Positions 19,170 through 29,053 are shown, counted from the stretch's first letter. The stretch is 64,000 nucleotides of DNA from Nitrosomonas communis (GCF_001007935.1 NZ_CP011451.1:3968001-4032000); one strand, 5' to 3'. Made by a program: numbers and translations. Notes: generated by a model not told the origin, from the letters alone.

Positions 19170-19877
19170 TTACCCTCTTACTTCGCGTTCAATTTCCTCA
19201 ACAGTAACATGGCGAACATCCTTGCCTTTGACCATATAAACCACATACTCAGACATGTTTTTTGCATGATCACCAATACGTTCGATCGCTTTTGCCACAA
19301 AAAGAATTTCCAGTGAGGTAGAAATTTTACGCGGATCTTCCATCATAAACGTGATGAGCTGCCGAAGAATAGCACGAAATTCTTCATCAACCAGCTCGTC
19401 CTGGCGTACTATGCGTGCAGCAGCGTTCAGATCCAAGCGGGCAAAAGCATCCAGCGCTTGGTGCAACATACCCGAAGCAATTTGAGCAACGTGTTTAACT
19501 TCCACAAAACGTGGCGCATGTAAGCGATCAGTTGAATAAATGAGCCGCGCCATGCGAGCGATTTTTGCAGCTTCATCACCGATTCGTTCCAAGTCAGTGA
19601 TGGTCTTGATTACCGTCATAATCATACGTAAATCACTCGCTGTGGGTTGTCTAAGGGCAATAATCTGACTACATATCTCATCAATGGATACTTCCATGGC
19701 ATTGACACGGTGGTCATTGTCAATGACCTGGTCAATGATAGTTTCATTGCCTTCTGTTAAGGCATCTATTGCCCGTTCAATTTGTTCTTCAACAAATCCA
19801 CCCATTTGTAACACACGGGTTCGCACTTCTTCCAGATCTGCATCAAACCGTTTTGAAATATGTTCTTTAATAGCCAT
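19170..19877 (-). CDS. phoU: Phosphate signalling protein PhoU
   Basis: 235 aa, two tandem three-helix bundles. Each repeat has its metal-binding signature: LERIGDEAAKIARMA in the first and IERIGDHAKNMSEYVVYMVKG in the second. PhoU represses the Pho regulon through PhoR and the Pst transporter. Here it stands without pstSCAB but is followed by ppx, tying it to polyphosphate balance. Confidence 0.93.
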   Translation of the reverse strand: MAIKEHISKRFDADLEEVRTRVLQMGGFVEEQIERAIDALTEGNETIIDQVIDNDHRVNAMEVSIDEICSQIIALRQPTASDLRMIMTVIKTITDLERIGDEAAKIARMARLIYSTDRLHAPRFVEVKHVAQIASGMLHQALDAFARLDLNAAARIVRQDELVDEEFRAILRQLITFMMEDPRKISTSLEILFVAKAIERIGDHAKNMSEYVVYMVKGKDVRHVTVEEIEREVRG

Positions 19878-19948
19878 ATTGCACCCTCAGCCAAGTCAGA
19901 TGAAACTATTATTTATGTCATCAATAATATTTTTATTATAGGTCTCAA

Positions 19949-20611
19949 CTAGCCAACAGTAATTGTTTCAACACCAGCATCTGTGCCTAGCAACAAAACA
20001 TTGGCACCTTTTCTGGCAAACAATCCGTTAGTGATCACTCCTGTTATTTGGTTAAGCGTCGTTTCCAGCTCAACCGGGTTCAGGATTTGTAGACCATGTA
20101 TATCCAAAATAACGTTACCATTATCGGTAGTAAACCCCTGACGCAGCGCTGGATGACCACCCAGCAAGGTAATTTCACGAGCCACATAACTGCGCGCCAT
20201 TGGAATAACTTCTACTGGAAGTGGAAAACTACCCAAGATATTGACTAATTTACTCTGGTCAGTGATGCATATGAATTTTCTGGCTACCGCTGCAACAATT
20301 TTTTCTCTGGTCAAAGCGCCGCCGCCACCTTTGATCATATGCAAATGCTTAGTAATTTCATCTGCACCATCGACATAAACAGGCAAATCTGCAACTGTGT
20401 TAAGATCTAATACATCTATTCCATGCTTGTGCAAACGTTGTGCAGTTGCCTCGGAGCTGGCAACTGCACCTTCAATTTTATGTTTGATTTTAGCAAGCTC
20501 ATCGATAAAATAATTTGCAGTAGAACCGGTTCCAACCCCGATTACAGCCCCAATCGGGACATATTGAATGGCGGCCTGTGCAGCCGCACGCTTTTGCTCA
20601 TCTTGTGTCAT
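19949..20611 (-). CDS. rpiA: Ribose-5-phosphate isomerase A
   Basis: Interconverts ribose 5-phosphate and ribulose 5-phosphate; in an autotroph also part of the Calvin cycle. The 220-aa protein shows [15 protein letters not shown] (phosphate loop), YVDGADEIT and [14 protein letters not shown], with the catalytic Asp/Glu/Lys expected in these loops. Length is normal. Spacing to phoU (71 bases) suggests separate or loosely linked transcription. Confidence 0.95.
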   Translation of the reverse strand: MTQDEQKRAAAQAAIQYVPIGAVIGVGTGSTANYFIDELAKIKHKIEGAVASSEATAQRLHKHGIDVLDLNTVADLPVYVDGADEITKHLHMIKGGGGALTREKIVAAVARKFICITDQSKLVNILGSFPLPVEVIPMARSYVAREITLLGGHPALRQGFTTDNGNVILDIHGLQILNPVELETTLNQITGVITNGLFARKGANVLLLGTDAGVETITVG

Positions 20612-20735
20612 GGTGCTCCTATGTCGATATCAAGTAATAGTCAACCATCAGAATAGTATTAACTGAATATTTAGACAATAACTACATTGTTTCCTGAGTA
20701 GCACTTAACAGTTCTGGCTATAACTCCCATTTCTC

Positions 20736-20773
20736 AATAGAAGATTGCACGATTAATAGAAGATTGCACGATT
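20736..20773 (+). repeat. Exact 19-bp tandem duplication
   Basis: AATAGAAGATTGCACGATT occurs twice back to back (20736-20754 and 20755-20773) in the divergent rpiA/mutL spacer. It may be a replication-slippage duplication or a pair of binding sites. Confidence 0.8.
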
Positions 20774-20894
20774 TCAACCTAGAACCAGAAATTTTTGCCT
20801 TTTCGATTTCAGTAAAATTAGTATGTGATACCCTCGCAAGAGTATCATAACTTTAAGGCAAAATAATGGCTATGAATACTCATTTTATTTTTAT

Positions 20895-22673
20895 ATGAAT
20901 GTAATCAAGTTGCTTCCGGATGTGCTCATCAATCAGATCGCTGCAGGAGAAGTCATCGAGCGGCCCGCCTCGGTACTGAAAGAAATACTAGAAAACAGTA
21001 TAGATGCTGGTGCAACAGAAATTACTGTCCAAATTATGCAAGGCGGCCTTAACCTGATCCGCGTAGCTGATAATGGAAAAGGAATTTCCGGAATGGACCT
21101 GCCTCTTGCGTTAGCACGCCATGCCACCAGCAAAATCAGCGCCCAGGAAGATTTACACAAAATAGCCAGTTTAGGTTTTCGTGGCGAAGCACTCGCAAGT
21201 ATCGGAGCTGTCTCTCGATTATTGTTAATGAGTTATCAATCAGGCGACAAACATGCCTGGCATATTCAGGCTGAAGGAGGGCAAGTTACCCGTCCAGAAC
21301 CGACAGCGCGTGACATTGGCACTACTCTGGAAGTGCGTGATCTTTTTTTTAATTTGCCAGCACGTCGTAAATTTCTGAAAACAGAAGCTACTGAATTTGC
21401 ACATTGTGAAGAAGTATTCCGGCGTATCGCTCTTTCCCATGCCCATATTGCATTCAATTTGCAACACAACAATAAGACACGACATCACTTATATGCGGTC
21501 GATATCCTTCAGCGTATTACAGCTGTTCTAGGAAAAGAATTTAGTCAAAGTGCCGTACTGGTTTCTGAGCAGGCAAATGATATCAGCTTGCAAGGCATGG
21601 TCGCATTGCCAACTTATTCGCGTTCAGCTCGTGACTTGCAATATTTTTATGTCAACGGCCGCTACGTGAGGGACAAGCTGATTTCCCATGCTTTACGTGA
21701 AGCCTATCGCGATGTGCTCCATCTGGATCGGCACCCCGCTTTTGTGCTCTATCTTCAAATCAATCCTCAAAATGTAGATGTTAACGTGCATCCAGCCAAA
21801 GCAGAAGTGCGTTTCCGTGATGCGCGCGCTATCCATCAATTTGTTTTCCACAGTATCAACAAAGTATTGGCCTCACCTCACCGTCAAGCAGATTCTCAAA
21901 TACCTCCTGCTATCGTTACCCAAGTAACCGATAACCCTAAGCGTCTTCCAATAACCTATTCACGACAAATAAATTTACCGCTTACAAGCGTTGCACAATC
22001 CTCAACTTTTTATCCAACCTTATATGGTGACAAACCGGATTTGCTGAAAATGGATCCTGGTAATCCACCTATTCAGCCCACGCAGCCAATTCCACCGTTA
22101 GGCTTTGCATTAGGACAATTGCTCGGGGTTTATATTCTGGCACAAAATGAGCAAGGTCTTATCATTGTAGATATGCATGCTGCTCACGAGCGCGTGGTTT
22201 ATGAAAAACTCAAATCAGCGCTTGATCAACGATCATTATCCATGCAACCGCTGCTAATTCCAGTTACCTTTCAGGCTGATCGATTAGATGTCGCTACAGT
22301 TGAAGACAACTATACTGTTTTAAATGAGCTAGGTTTTGAAATAGCTATTCTTTCTCCCACCTCGTTAATTATACGAGCAGTATCAGCAGTGCTGAAAGAT
22401 GCCGATATAGTCAAGCTTACACGCGATGTATTAGCTGAAATTCGTGAGTTTGGAGGCAGTCAGATATTAACCAGTAGACGTAACGAACTCTTGGCTACCA
22501 TGGCTTGCCATGGCTCTGTCCGTGCCAATCGACAATTAACAATTCCAGAAATGAATGCACTGCTGCGCGAAATGGAAGCAACCGAACGCTCAGATCAATG
22601 CAATCATGGCAGACCCACCTGGTTCGCACTTAGTCTGGCAGAGCTTGACAAGATGTTCATGCGAGGGAATTAA
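20895..22673 (+). CDS. mutL: DNA mismatch repair protein MutL (endonuclease type)
   Basis: 592 aa. The N-terminal GHKL ATPase has IAAGEVIERPASVLKE, DNGKGI and GFRGEALASI. The C-terminal dimerisation half contains D426-M-H-A-A-H-E-R-V-V-Y-E, fitting the DQHA(x)2E(x)4E metal site of nicking MutL proteins, and ACHGSVRANR. This suggests it cuts DNA itself, as in species lacking MutH; that is inference from motifs. The linker (about 340-395) is proline-rich. The usual neighbour miaA is not present downstream. Confidence 0.93.
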   Translation: MNVIKLLPDVLINQIAAGEVIERPASVLKEILENSIDAGATEITVQIMQGGLNLIRVADNGKGISGMDLPLALARHATSKISAQEDLHKIASLGFRGEALASIGAVSRLLLMSYQSGDKHAWHIQAEGGQVTRPEPTARDIGTTLEVRDLFFNLPARRKFLKTEATEFAHCEEVFRRIALSHAHIAFNLQHNNKTRHHLYAVDILQRITAVLGKEFSQSAVLVSEQANDISLQGMVALPTYSRSARDLQYFYVNGRYVRDKLISHALREAYRDVLHLDRHPAFVLYLQINPQNVDVNVHPAKAEVRFRDARAIHQFVFHSINKVLASPHRQADSQIPPAIVTQVTDNPKRLPITYSRQINLPLTSVAQSSTFYPTLYGDKPDLLKMDPGNPPIQPTQPIPPLGFALGQLLGVYILAQNEQGLIIVDMHAAHERVVYEKLKSALDQRSLSMQPLLIPVTFQADRLDVATVEDNYTVLNELGFEIAILSPTSLIIRAVSAVLKDADIVKLTRDVLAEIREFGGSQILTSRRNELLATMACHGSVRANRQLTIPEMNALLREMEATERSDQCNHGRPTWFALSLAELDKMFMRGN

Positions 22674-22700
22674 CTGCAATAGCCAAGCAAACAACAACTG

Positions 22701-22745
22701 TGTTCTATAGCTTCAGTCTCGCACAAGACCTGAAACTATAGAACA
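22701..22745. terminator. Long hairpin between convergent mutL and lipoprotein genes
   Basis: TGTTCTATAG-CTTCAG pairs with CTGAAACTATAGAACA over about 16 bp around a TCTCGCACAAGAC loop that itself pairs. Both flanking genes end toward it, so a bidirectional transcription stop is likely, although there is no T-run. Confidence 0.55.
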
Positions 22746-22768
22746 CTCATGAATCCACTCATGAATCT

Positions 22769-22957
22769 TTAGTAATTTGATTTCTCTTCTGTGGATCTGG
22801 CTTTACCTCCACCTTCCTGAGCATCTGTTGGTATTTGATGGAAAGGCTGAATAGTTTTCCCGTACGCCGAAGGATCAGGTGTCTCTGGTGCTGATGGTTT
22901 GCCGCAACCAACTAACATTAGTATTGTTATCATTGCAGCTATGTATTGAACTCTCAT
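22769..22957 (-). CDS. Small lipoprotein, LptM/LppL-like
   Basis: Starting at the ATG at 22957 (after an upstream in-frame ATG at 22981) gives 62 aa. A lipoprotein signal MRVQYIAAMITILMLVGCGKP has the lipobox LVGC, so the mature protein is a lipidated peptide of about 44 residues with a proline/serine-rich start and a polar tail. Small lipoproteins of this look are common in proteobacteria near lysA/dapF or lone. No function can be assigned. Confidence 0.6.
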   Translation of the reverse strand: MRVQYIAAMITILMLVGCGKPSAPETPDPSAYGKTIQPFHQIPTDAQEGGGKARSTEEKSNY

Positions 22958-23059
22958 GTTAAATTCCTTTAACGTAAGCAAATAATTAAATTGTTTCTTA
23001 AACTACGATGAGGATAGTACCCGTTATAACTATGCACAACATTGATCTTAGTCAAACAT

Positions 23060-23440
23060 TAAAAATAAAAGACTCCTGTATACCTTTCCCGTTAACTAAG
23101 TAAACGACTGAAGAGACGATAGGTAAATGACGGTTAGGGAAGAAGATGCGGTCGAAATAGGCAAGAATGCCTGACCAATGAGCATCAATGCTGTTAAAGA
23201 ATTGCTTGGAACATATTCATATTAGAAGCAGCTGCTTTTTTACCCACTCATCAAGTGCTTTCTGAGCCGAGGTTTAATTCGGCTGGGGCCAGATATTGCG
23301 TAATTTTTCTTTCATGTAATAGGTCTTTGCCAAGGATTTATTGAGCTTGAGTGCCTCATCCAGATGTTGATGCTCATTGTGCATGTTATCCAGATTGTCA
23401 GGATTCTTGAGCAACAACCAAAGCATCCCTATCAAAAGGG
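23060..23440 (-). pseudogene. ISL3-type transposase relic
   Basis: On the minus strand the frames give LLKNPDNLDN, HLDEALKLNKSLAKTYYMKE and KLRNIWPQ, then after a stop ALDEWVKK, and HWSGILAYFDR. These are in the order of the C-terminal part of ISL3-family transposases (LKNPENL...LDEALELNKPLATAYYLKE...HRSGILAYYD). Stops and frame changes show it is dead. No inverted ends were found. Confidence 0.7.
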
Positions 23441-23459
23441 TTTATCCAGCCTATTTTTT

Positions 23460-23580
23460 TGCCTCTCATTGCAGATCGAGACGCAGTTTTGTCAGTTTTT
23501 CATTGAACAACTAACCGTTGAGATGCTCTTCAAATTCTATATATTCTGAATCATTCTTATCTGGTTATGCTATATTGGTA
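23460..23580 (+). mobile_element. Relic of an IS 3' end (family not assigned)
   Basis: The tail TVEMLFKFYIF-stop (ending 23549) and the following bases (GAATCATTCTTATCTGGTTATGCTATATT) closely match the minus-strand sequence at 57880-57990, where the frame ends TVEMLFKFYTL-stop and continues to an IS-like end. The two sites are therefore copies of one element. It lies against the ISL3 relic. Confidence 0.5.
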
Positions 23581-23621
23581 TCGTTCGAATGCGCCGAACA
23601 CTCCTCTCGACAGTATACGTT

Positions 23622-23722
23622 ATTCCATTTTTAAATCTAAAGTGTATTTATTGAATTTTTTATCGATGTAATTTCAATTACTTGACACAATTAATAATTA
23701 ACTTTTGATTTAGAAATGGAAT
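23622..23722 (+). repeat. MITE-like repeat, variant copy E
   Basis: About 101 bp with the family's terminal inverted repeats (ATTCCATTTTTAAATCTAAA at left, TTTTGATTTAGAAATGGAAT at right) but an unrelated, very A+T-rich interior. Same ends with a different core suggests ends recognised by the same enzyme. Confidence 0.65.
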
Positions 23723-23915
23723 TACAACATTGACAAACTGGTCATCTCAGATGTCAATGATCTTCTTGTATCGCAACCACGTCTGCTACCGAATAGATGA
23801 CGACCTTATTGATTTGTAATTTTATGAAGGAGAATCGACGCAGACCTCTTCTTTATGCCACTTTGGTCTGGGTGTTAATTCTTGTGGGTTTCAGGGTATA
23901 TTGTGCCCCTCTGGG

Positions 23916-24641
23916 CTATGGATATGGCAGTTCAACATTATCCATGCGATCGAGGATGAATTGCTGGCGACGCAACAATCTTTTCGATGGATTGGCAGGG
24001 AGTCTTGAATTGGCGATAGCTGCGGCTAGCAAAGCCGCCTGCTCTCGGTTTAGTTTCGAGGCAGGGATTCTGAAATACATCCTGGCTGCTGCTTCTGCGC
24101 CCCAAATACCGTCGCCCCATTCGATCACATTCAGGTAGATCTCAAAAATACGATGCTTGCTAAGCTCAGTTTCGAGCTGCTGGACGATGAAGAGCTCACG
24201 CAACTTGAAGAACTGATTTTCCGAAGGCGAAGAATAAAGGTTCTTGGCTAACTGCTGTGTAAGGGTCGTACCCCCTGGTTCGTCAGTTCCTTTTTCTTCC
24301 AGTTCATTTCAACGTAATTAAGCAGCTTACCGAAATCGACACCTTCACGCGAAAAAAAAGTGGCATCCTGCGCCGCAAGTACCGCATGTTTCAGATGAGG
24401 AGATATCTGTTCGTACGGAACCCCGTACTGAATGTGTCGCTTTATTATGCCCTTATGCTGCGCCTCAGCGGCACGCATATCGATAAATGCGGTCGACGCA
24501 GGATTTGTTAGTCCGAAGGGAACGAATATCGGGTAGGGTGAAAAACACTTGTGCGACATAACAGGCAATGCCCACAACGACTACCATGATTACCCACCAC
24601 TAGCGTGAAGGCAACAGGGCATAAGAAGCATAAGCAGACAT
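23916..24641 (-). pseudogene. mtgA: Broken monofunctional peptidoglycan glycosyltransferase (mtgA)
   Basis: Reading from the ATG at 24641: an in-frame TAG at 24602-24600; a membrane anchor WWVIMVVVVGIACYVAQVFF; then a frame change to FIDMRAAEAQHKGIIKRHIQ; and a second frame change inside the run of G at about 24278-24284, before GTTLTQQLAKNLYSS and RIFEIYLNVIEWGDGIWGAEAAARMYF. These are the GT51 motifs in order. The catalytic motif EDxxFxxHxG reads QDATFFSREG, so the catalytic glutamate and the histidine are both changed. Three lesions plus an active-site loss argue for real decay, not one sequencing error. MtgA would polymerise lipid II in the periplasm. Confidence 0.82.
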
Positions 24642-24849
24642 ATCCTTTCCATATAAAAAATATTTTGCTGAGTGTTGTAATAACAAGAAGAGATTTTTTT
24701 CTAGCTTAGACTGAGAAGCTGTTTGGAAACTCTGAGCTTTAGCGTGAATATAGCGGTATTATGCTGTTAATATGCATTCACTATTGCCCACTTAAGCAAA
24801 ATCAAGATCAAGCTGTCGTAATGATAATGGAATGGATATCTGCTATCTA

Positions 24850-25060
24850 GATGGCATCGAATTGCCAGAGTAGAGGTATTCTACTATTCCTGCCGGGGAT
24901 GTATTCACCTGGTTTAAATCCGCCGGAACACCTTTAGGATGAACTGAGAGAAGAATGCTTTCGCCCCCCAAAAAAAGTAAATCTGTCATGTGGAAAGTTC
25001 CTCCCACAACAGCAAAATTTCAGGGTTATGCAGATGCCTTAACAATCTTCAGTATCATTT
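24850..25060 (+). pseudogene. IS630-type transposase relic
   Basis: The plus-strand frame reads ILLFLPGMYSPGLNPPEHL-stop-DELREECF. This is the end of the IS630/Tc1-type DDE domain (LPPYSPELNPxEHLWDELRE), with the Trp codon turned into TAG. Only about 70 codons remain. The rest of 24642-25214 shows nothing else recognisable. Confidence 0.7.
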
Positions 25061-25214
25061 CAGATAAAGCAAACAAAAGTACTTCACTAACTCAGAAAAT
25101 ATGAACTATATTGAAGCAGATCCTGCGGTAAAAGTCCCTGCTTTTCTCGGCTAGCAGTTACTGCAAACTGCTCATAATTTCCGTTCAACCGGATCGATTA
25201 GAGTCGCGATAAAA

Positions 25215-25367
25215 TCATTGTTTAGCTTTGGCAATAGCAATACGGATTGAACGATCCTCCTCCATCCCGTCCGCCAATAGAGCATTGGCAATATCGATGG
25301 CTTTCAGCCGGACTGACAGCGGTAAATTTTGCATAGCTGGCGGGCAATGCTCAGCAGTCCAAGGCAT
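25215..25367 (-). CDS. Small conserved cytoplasmic protein (50 aa)
   Basis: An intact frame starting MPWTAEHCPPAMQNLPLSVR and ending AIRIAIAKAKQ-like (RIAIAKAKQ-stop). It resembles the short bacterial proteins with MPWTxxxYPxxMKNLPxxVRxKAIEIANALLxEG...AIxIAxxxA, which I know as a conserved family of unknown function. It lies 36 bases past the lon stop on the same strand and survives intact amid gene debris, which suggests it is real. Confidence 0.6.
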   Translation of the reverse strand: MPWTAEHCPPAMQNLPLSVRLKAIDIANALLADGMEEDRSIRIAIAKAKQ

Positions 25368-25403
25368 GAATTACTTTCATTCAAACTAAAATTGGCTTCA
25401 GGT

Positions 25404-27791
25404 TCAAACAAGTTTGAATTCTGGCACAGTGGAATAGTTCGGCTGACATAATGCTGCCTGAACCGCGTCATCAACTGTTTCTAAATAAATATACTGCATA
25501 GCTGATTTCGCTGTTTCTGGCACATCATGCAAATCTTTCTGATTACGTACCGGCAGCAGTACTGTTTGCAAACCTGCTCTTTGTGCAGCCAGCACTTTCT
25601 CCTTAATGCCCCCAACGGGCAACACCAATCCACGCAAGCTAATTTCACCTGTCATCGCCACTTCATGATGTACCGGTCGATTGGTAAACAATGAGGCAAG
25701 CGCAATAAACATGGCTACTCCCGCACTCGGCCCATCCTTTGGAATAGCTCCTGCCGGGACGTGTAGGTGCACATCGATCCCTTCAAACATGGATACGGGA
25801 ATATCCAGTTCATTAGCGCGCGCTTTTACGAGCGTTAGTGCTGCTTGGGCACTTTCCTTCATGACATCACCCAGTTGCCCTGTCAGAATTAGCCGCCCGC
25901 TGCCACTTACTCGGGTAGCTTCAATAAACAGGATATCACCCCCTACTGGTGTCCATGCTAGCCCAGTAGACACGCCCGGTAAACTGGTACGTGCCGCAGT
26001 TTCATGTTCATATTTAGCCGGCCCGAGTATGGTATCCAAATCAGATGCATCGACACGCACTTGAAGTTGCGCATCTTCTGCAATACGTAAAGCAGTATAA
26101 CGCATGATTCGGCCAATCTCACGTTCGAGCTGGCGTACCCCCGCTTCGCGCGTATAGTTGGCAATGAGGCTATCCAACGCTGCAACTGTTAGCTCACATT
26201 GATGTGGGTGCAAACCATTGGCTTCTTGCTGGCGGTGTAGCAAATAACGTAATGCGATTTGAAGTTTTTCCTCCCGCGTGTAACCGGGCAGATCAATAAT
26301 CTCCATGCGGTCACGTACCGGTGGAGAAACCTGATCGATTACATTGGCAGTAGCAATAAAAATCACGCGACTTAAATCAAATGGAACGCCAAGATAATTA
26401 TCCCGGAAAGTTGAGTTTTGCTCTGGATCCAGGATCTCAAGCAGTGCTGCCGCTGGATCTCCATGTATGCTCACAGTCATCTTATCGATTTCGTCGAGCA
26501 TCATGACACAATTGCGCGCTCCTGCCTTACGTATGCCCTGCACGATATTACCTGGCATTGCCCCCACATAAGTACGCCGGTGACCACGCATTTCTGCTTC
26601 ATCATGAATACCTCCGAGCGACACTCGAACGAACGATCGCTGTAGAGCACGGGCAATACTTTGACCGAGCGAAGTTTTTCCCACCCCAGGTGGGCCTACA
26701 AAGCAAAGAATCGGCGCTCGGCCGTGCGGTTTTAATTTCTGAACGGCCAGAAACTCGATTATACGTTGCTTGACGCGCTCCAACCCAAAATGATCAGCTT
26801 CTAAAATTTCCCGAGCAAGATTGAGATCAATCGGCGCTTCTTCCGGTAATCGCCAAGGTAACTCAGTCATCCATTCCAAATAAGTATGGAGCATTGAGTA
26901 TTCGCTTGAGGCAGTTGGCATACGCTGCAACCGGTTAAGCTCTTTGCGAGTCTGCACTTCGATCTCAGGAGGCATCCCCGCTTTTGTGATCGCTTCATCG
27001 AGTTGGGCAATTTCCTGCCCATGATCCCCATCCTCACCCAATTCTTTCTGAATCGCTTTTAATTGCTCCCGCAATAAAAACTTGCGTTCGCGATCTTCCA
27101 TTTGCTCCTTGGTACGCTCGCTAATTTCTCTCGATAACCTTAATACCTCAATCCGGTGTGCCAAAAGTTTAAGAACTTTTTGTAACCGTTCTTCGATATC
27201 AATCGTTTCAAGCAGCATTTGCTTTTCACTAATTTCTGTATCAAGCAAACTGGCTATAATGTCGGCAAGTTGTGCAGGCGCACGAGTTGTCTGCAGAGCA
27301 TGCCCAAGCTCTGCAGGAATTCCTGGTAATAACGACAAAATTTCGGTTGCGCGCTCGCGCAGTTGCACAGCGAGTGCTTCAGTTTGAGTAGATGGTTGAG
27401 AAATTTCTTCGATACGGCTAATCCGAGCAGCTAGAAAAGGATACTCCTCAATTAATTCCTTGATTTGGAAACGCTCCATTCCCTGACACACAATATGCTG
27501 CATACCATCAGTCGCAGAGATATGGCGTACAATCTTGGCAATAGTACCAACCAGACATAGATCATTTAACTCAGGATTATCCACTGAAGCATCTCGTTGT
27601 AATACGATACCGATCGGGGCATTCGTTTGCAATGCATACTCGATTGTGGCGATTGACTTGTCGCGCCCGACAGCAATCGGCATGAGAACATGTGGAAATA
27701 ACACCACGTTGCGCATGGGGATCAGCGCAATAACGTTATCAGGTAATTCGAACTTTAATTCGGCTGGCTGCTCCATGATCGGTTTCTCCAT
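25404..27791 (-). CDS. lon: ATP-dependent protease Lon (LonA)
   Basis: 795 aa with the full LonA layout: N-terminal substrate-binding domain ([18 protein letters not shown]), coiled region, AAA+ module with Walker A GPPGVGKT at 366-373 and Walker [10 protein letters not shown], and the protease domain with catalytic S689 in [11 protein letters not shown] and the dyad lysine in [10 protein letters not shown]. It degrades misfolded and short-lived regulatory proteins. Usually lon follows clpX; here clpPX is absent. No sigma-32 promoter was recognised in the 228-base upstream gap. Confidence 0.96.
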   Translation of the reverse strand: MEKPIMEQPAELKFELPDNVIALIPMRNVVLFPHVLMPIAVGRDKSIATIEYALQTNAPIGIVLQRDASVDNPELNDLCLVGTIAKIVRHISATDGMQHIVCQGMERFQIKELIEEYPFLAARISRIEEISQPSTQTEALAVQLRERATEILSLLPGIPAELGHALQTTRAPAQLADIIASLLDTEISEKQMLLETIDIEERLQKVLKLLAHRIEVLRLSREISERTKEQMEDRERKFLLREQLKAIQKELGEDGDHGQEIAQLDEAITKAGMPPEIEVQTRKELNRLQRMPTASSEYSMLHTYLEWMTELPWRLPEEAPIDLNLAREILEADHFGLERVKQRIIEFLAVQKLKPHGRAPILCFVGPPGVGKTSLGQSIARALQRSFVRVSLGGIHDEAEMRGHRRTYVGAMPGNIVQGIRKAGARNCVMMLDEIDKMTVSIHGDPAAALLEILDPEQNSTFRDNYLGVPFDLSRVIFIATANVIDQVSPPVRDRMEIIDLPGYTREEKLQIALRYLLHRQQEANGLHPHQCELTVAALDSLIANYTREAGVRQLEREIGRIMRYTALRIAEDAQLQVRVDASDLDTILGPAKYEHETAARTSLPGVSTGLAWTPVGGDILFIEATRVSGSGRLILTGQLGDVMKESAQAALTLVKARANELDIPVSMFEGIDVHLHVPAGAIPKDGPSAGVAMFIALASLFTNRPVHHEVAMTGEISLRGLVLPVGGIKEKVLAAQRAGLQTVLLPVRNQKDLHDVPETAKSAMQYIYLETVDDAVQAALCQPNYSTVPEFKLV

Positions 27792-27922
27792 GAATGAGTG
27801 GTTTTAATCTGGATAAAAACATCCATTTGCACCATTCTTTCCGCATCTAAATAAAATGTACTGAATGCCCTCTATGTTATCAATTACATCTAGAACATAT
27901 TGACAACCATTGAGCCAGCCAA

Positions 27923-27988
27923 ATTCCCGTAATAAGTAAAAATGAACGTTTAACGGTCTCATTTTTTATTTTGATTTGGAAATGGAAT
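27923..27988 (+). repeat. MITE-like repeat, short copy J
   Basis: A clear right end (TTTTGATTTGGAAATGGAAT, ending 27988) with a possible degenerate left end (ATTCCCGTAATAAGTAAAAATG) 65 bases before. The usual core is missing, so this is a deletion derivative or a solo end. Confidence 0.5.
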
Positions 27989-28019
27989 GATAAGGAGGAC
28001 GAACAATAAGAAGCAGAAT

Positions 28020-28481
28020 TCATAGCCACCTGCGCACATTCTTCGCATAAGCAATATATTCAGCCCCAAACTTAGCAATCAACGCCTGCTCTTCCGGAAT
28101 GATCTGAAAACGATTCATATACCAAACAAAAACAGGTAATCCTGCAAAAGAAACTATATTCGACAGTAACAAAGCCCATGATAAAAGTAGCAGTAAAAAA
28201 CCAGCATACATTGGATTTCGGCTTATTTTATAGATGCCTCTAGTCACAATAGACGATGTGTTACTCGGCTGCATCGGATTAACGGTTGTTCCTGCTAATC
28301 TAAACGCTATAGCACCTGCCAGAATTAACGCAATGCTGGTAAAGCCAGCAATAGCGGCTAAGATGAATTGCCCAGGAATTACTAGTACTAACTGAGGAAC
28401 AAGAGTGGCAACGAACCACATAATGACCCCAATAAGCGCCATTATGATGATGGGTGGAATTTTGAGTTCTAACACTTTCAT
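28020..28481 (-). CDS. Membrane methyltransferase-like protein (ICMT/PEMT fold)
   Basis: 153 aa with about four membrane helices. The C-terminal pattern RGIYKISRNPMYAGF...EEQALIAKFGAEYIAYAKNVRRW is the hallmark of isoprenylcysteine/phospholipid methyltransferase-like proteins, where the NP-Y and EE-L-FG-Y-Y residues bind S-adenosylmethionine. The substrate in bacteria is generally unknown. It stands alone downstream of the two DUF4124 genes. Confidence 0.78.
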   Translation of the reverse strand: MKVLELKIPPIIIMALIGVIMWFVATLVPQLVLVIPGQFILAAIAGFTSIALILAGAIAFRLAGTTVNPMQPSNTSSIVTRGIYKISRNPMYAGFLLLLLSWALLLSNIVSFAGLPVFVWYMNRFQIIPEEQALIAKFGAEYIAYAKNVRRWL

Positions 28482-28593
28482 AGACTTTGATCAGGTATTA
28501 TTCCAAAACAGAACAATATCGAATCAAAAATAAACGAAGCAATACTAAACACAGATCGTTCTATCTTTAAACATTCTCCATCCTATATGATTC

Positions 28594-29025
28594 TTAATAT
28601 TCTTGTTTTAAATTATAAAGTTCAACCTCAAGCGCTTCGATACTCTCTTCGTAAAGAGCAATTTCTTCATTGACTTGGTGCAACCGTTCCTGATTACTCA
28701 GTTGACTCACATTTTTATCAGAAGAATCTTGATGAGCGGTCTCAGTCATAGATGCTTGTTTTACTCCTTGATTGCTCTTTTTATCGGTAGTTTTATTGGG
28801 CTCGGGCAAAGATGCACCTTTTTTTATAGCTAAATTTACTGGGCTATAACGACTTGCTGGCAATACTATTATTTCGGGCAAGTCAATCTCGTTAGCCCCT
28901 CTCATTTTAGTATTAGAATAGAGGGTCTGACCGTCTTGATTTACATGCTTGTATATTCCTGACTGAGCCATACACAGCAAGCTATAAGTAGAAAGCAATA
29001 CCAATAAAAAATTTGCAATTTTCAT
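28594..29025 (-). CDS. DUF4124-domain secreted protein
   Basis: 143 aa: signal peptide (about 1-20, IANFLLVLLSTYSLLCMAQS), then a short DUF4124 domain beginning GIYKHVNQDGQTLYSNTKM, a low-complexity polar linker, and a C-terminal coiled coil (LHQVNEEIALYEESIEALEVELYNLKQEY). DUF4124 proteins are periplasmic and of unknown function. It is a paralogue of the next gene upstream, 28 bases away, with the same layout. Confidence 0.75.
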   Translation of the reverse strand: MKIANFLLVLLSTYSLLCMAQSGIYKHVNQDGQTLYSNTKMRGANEIDLPEIIVLPASRYSPVNLAIKKGASLPEPNKTTDKKSNQGVKQASMTETAHQDSSDKNVSQLSNQERLHQVNEEIALYEESIEALEVELYNLKQEY

Positions 29026-29053
29026 GAAAACAACATCTACGTTCTATCAATAG

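Noticed and set aside
23916-24577. Two separate genes in place of the mtgA relic
   Set aside because: The two frames encode consecutive parts of one GT51 domain joined at a G-run, so they are pieces of a single broken gene.
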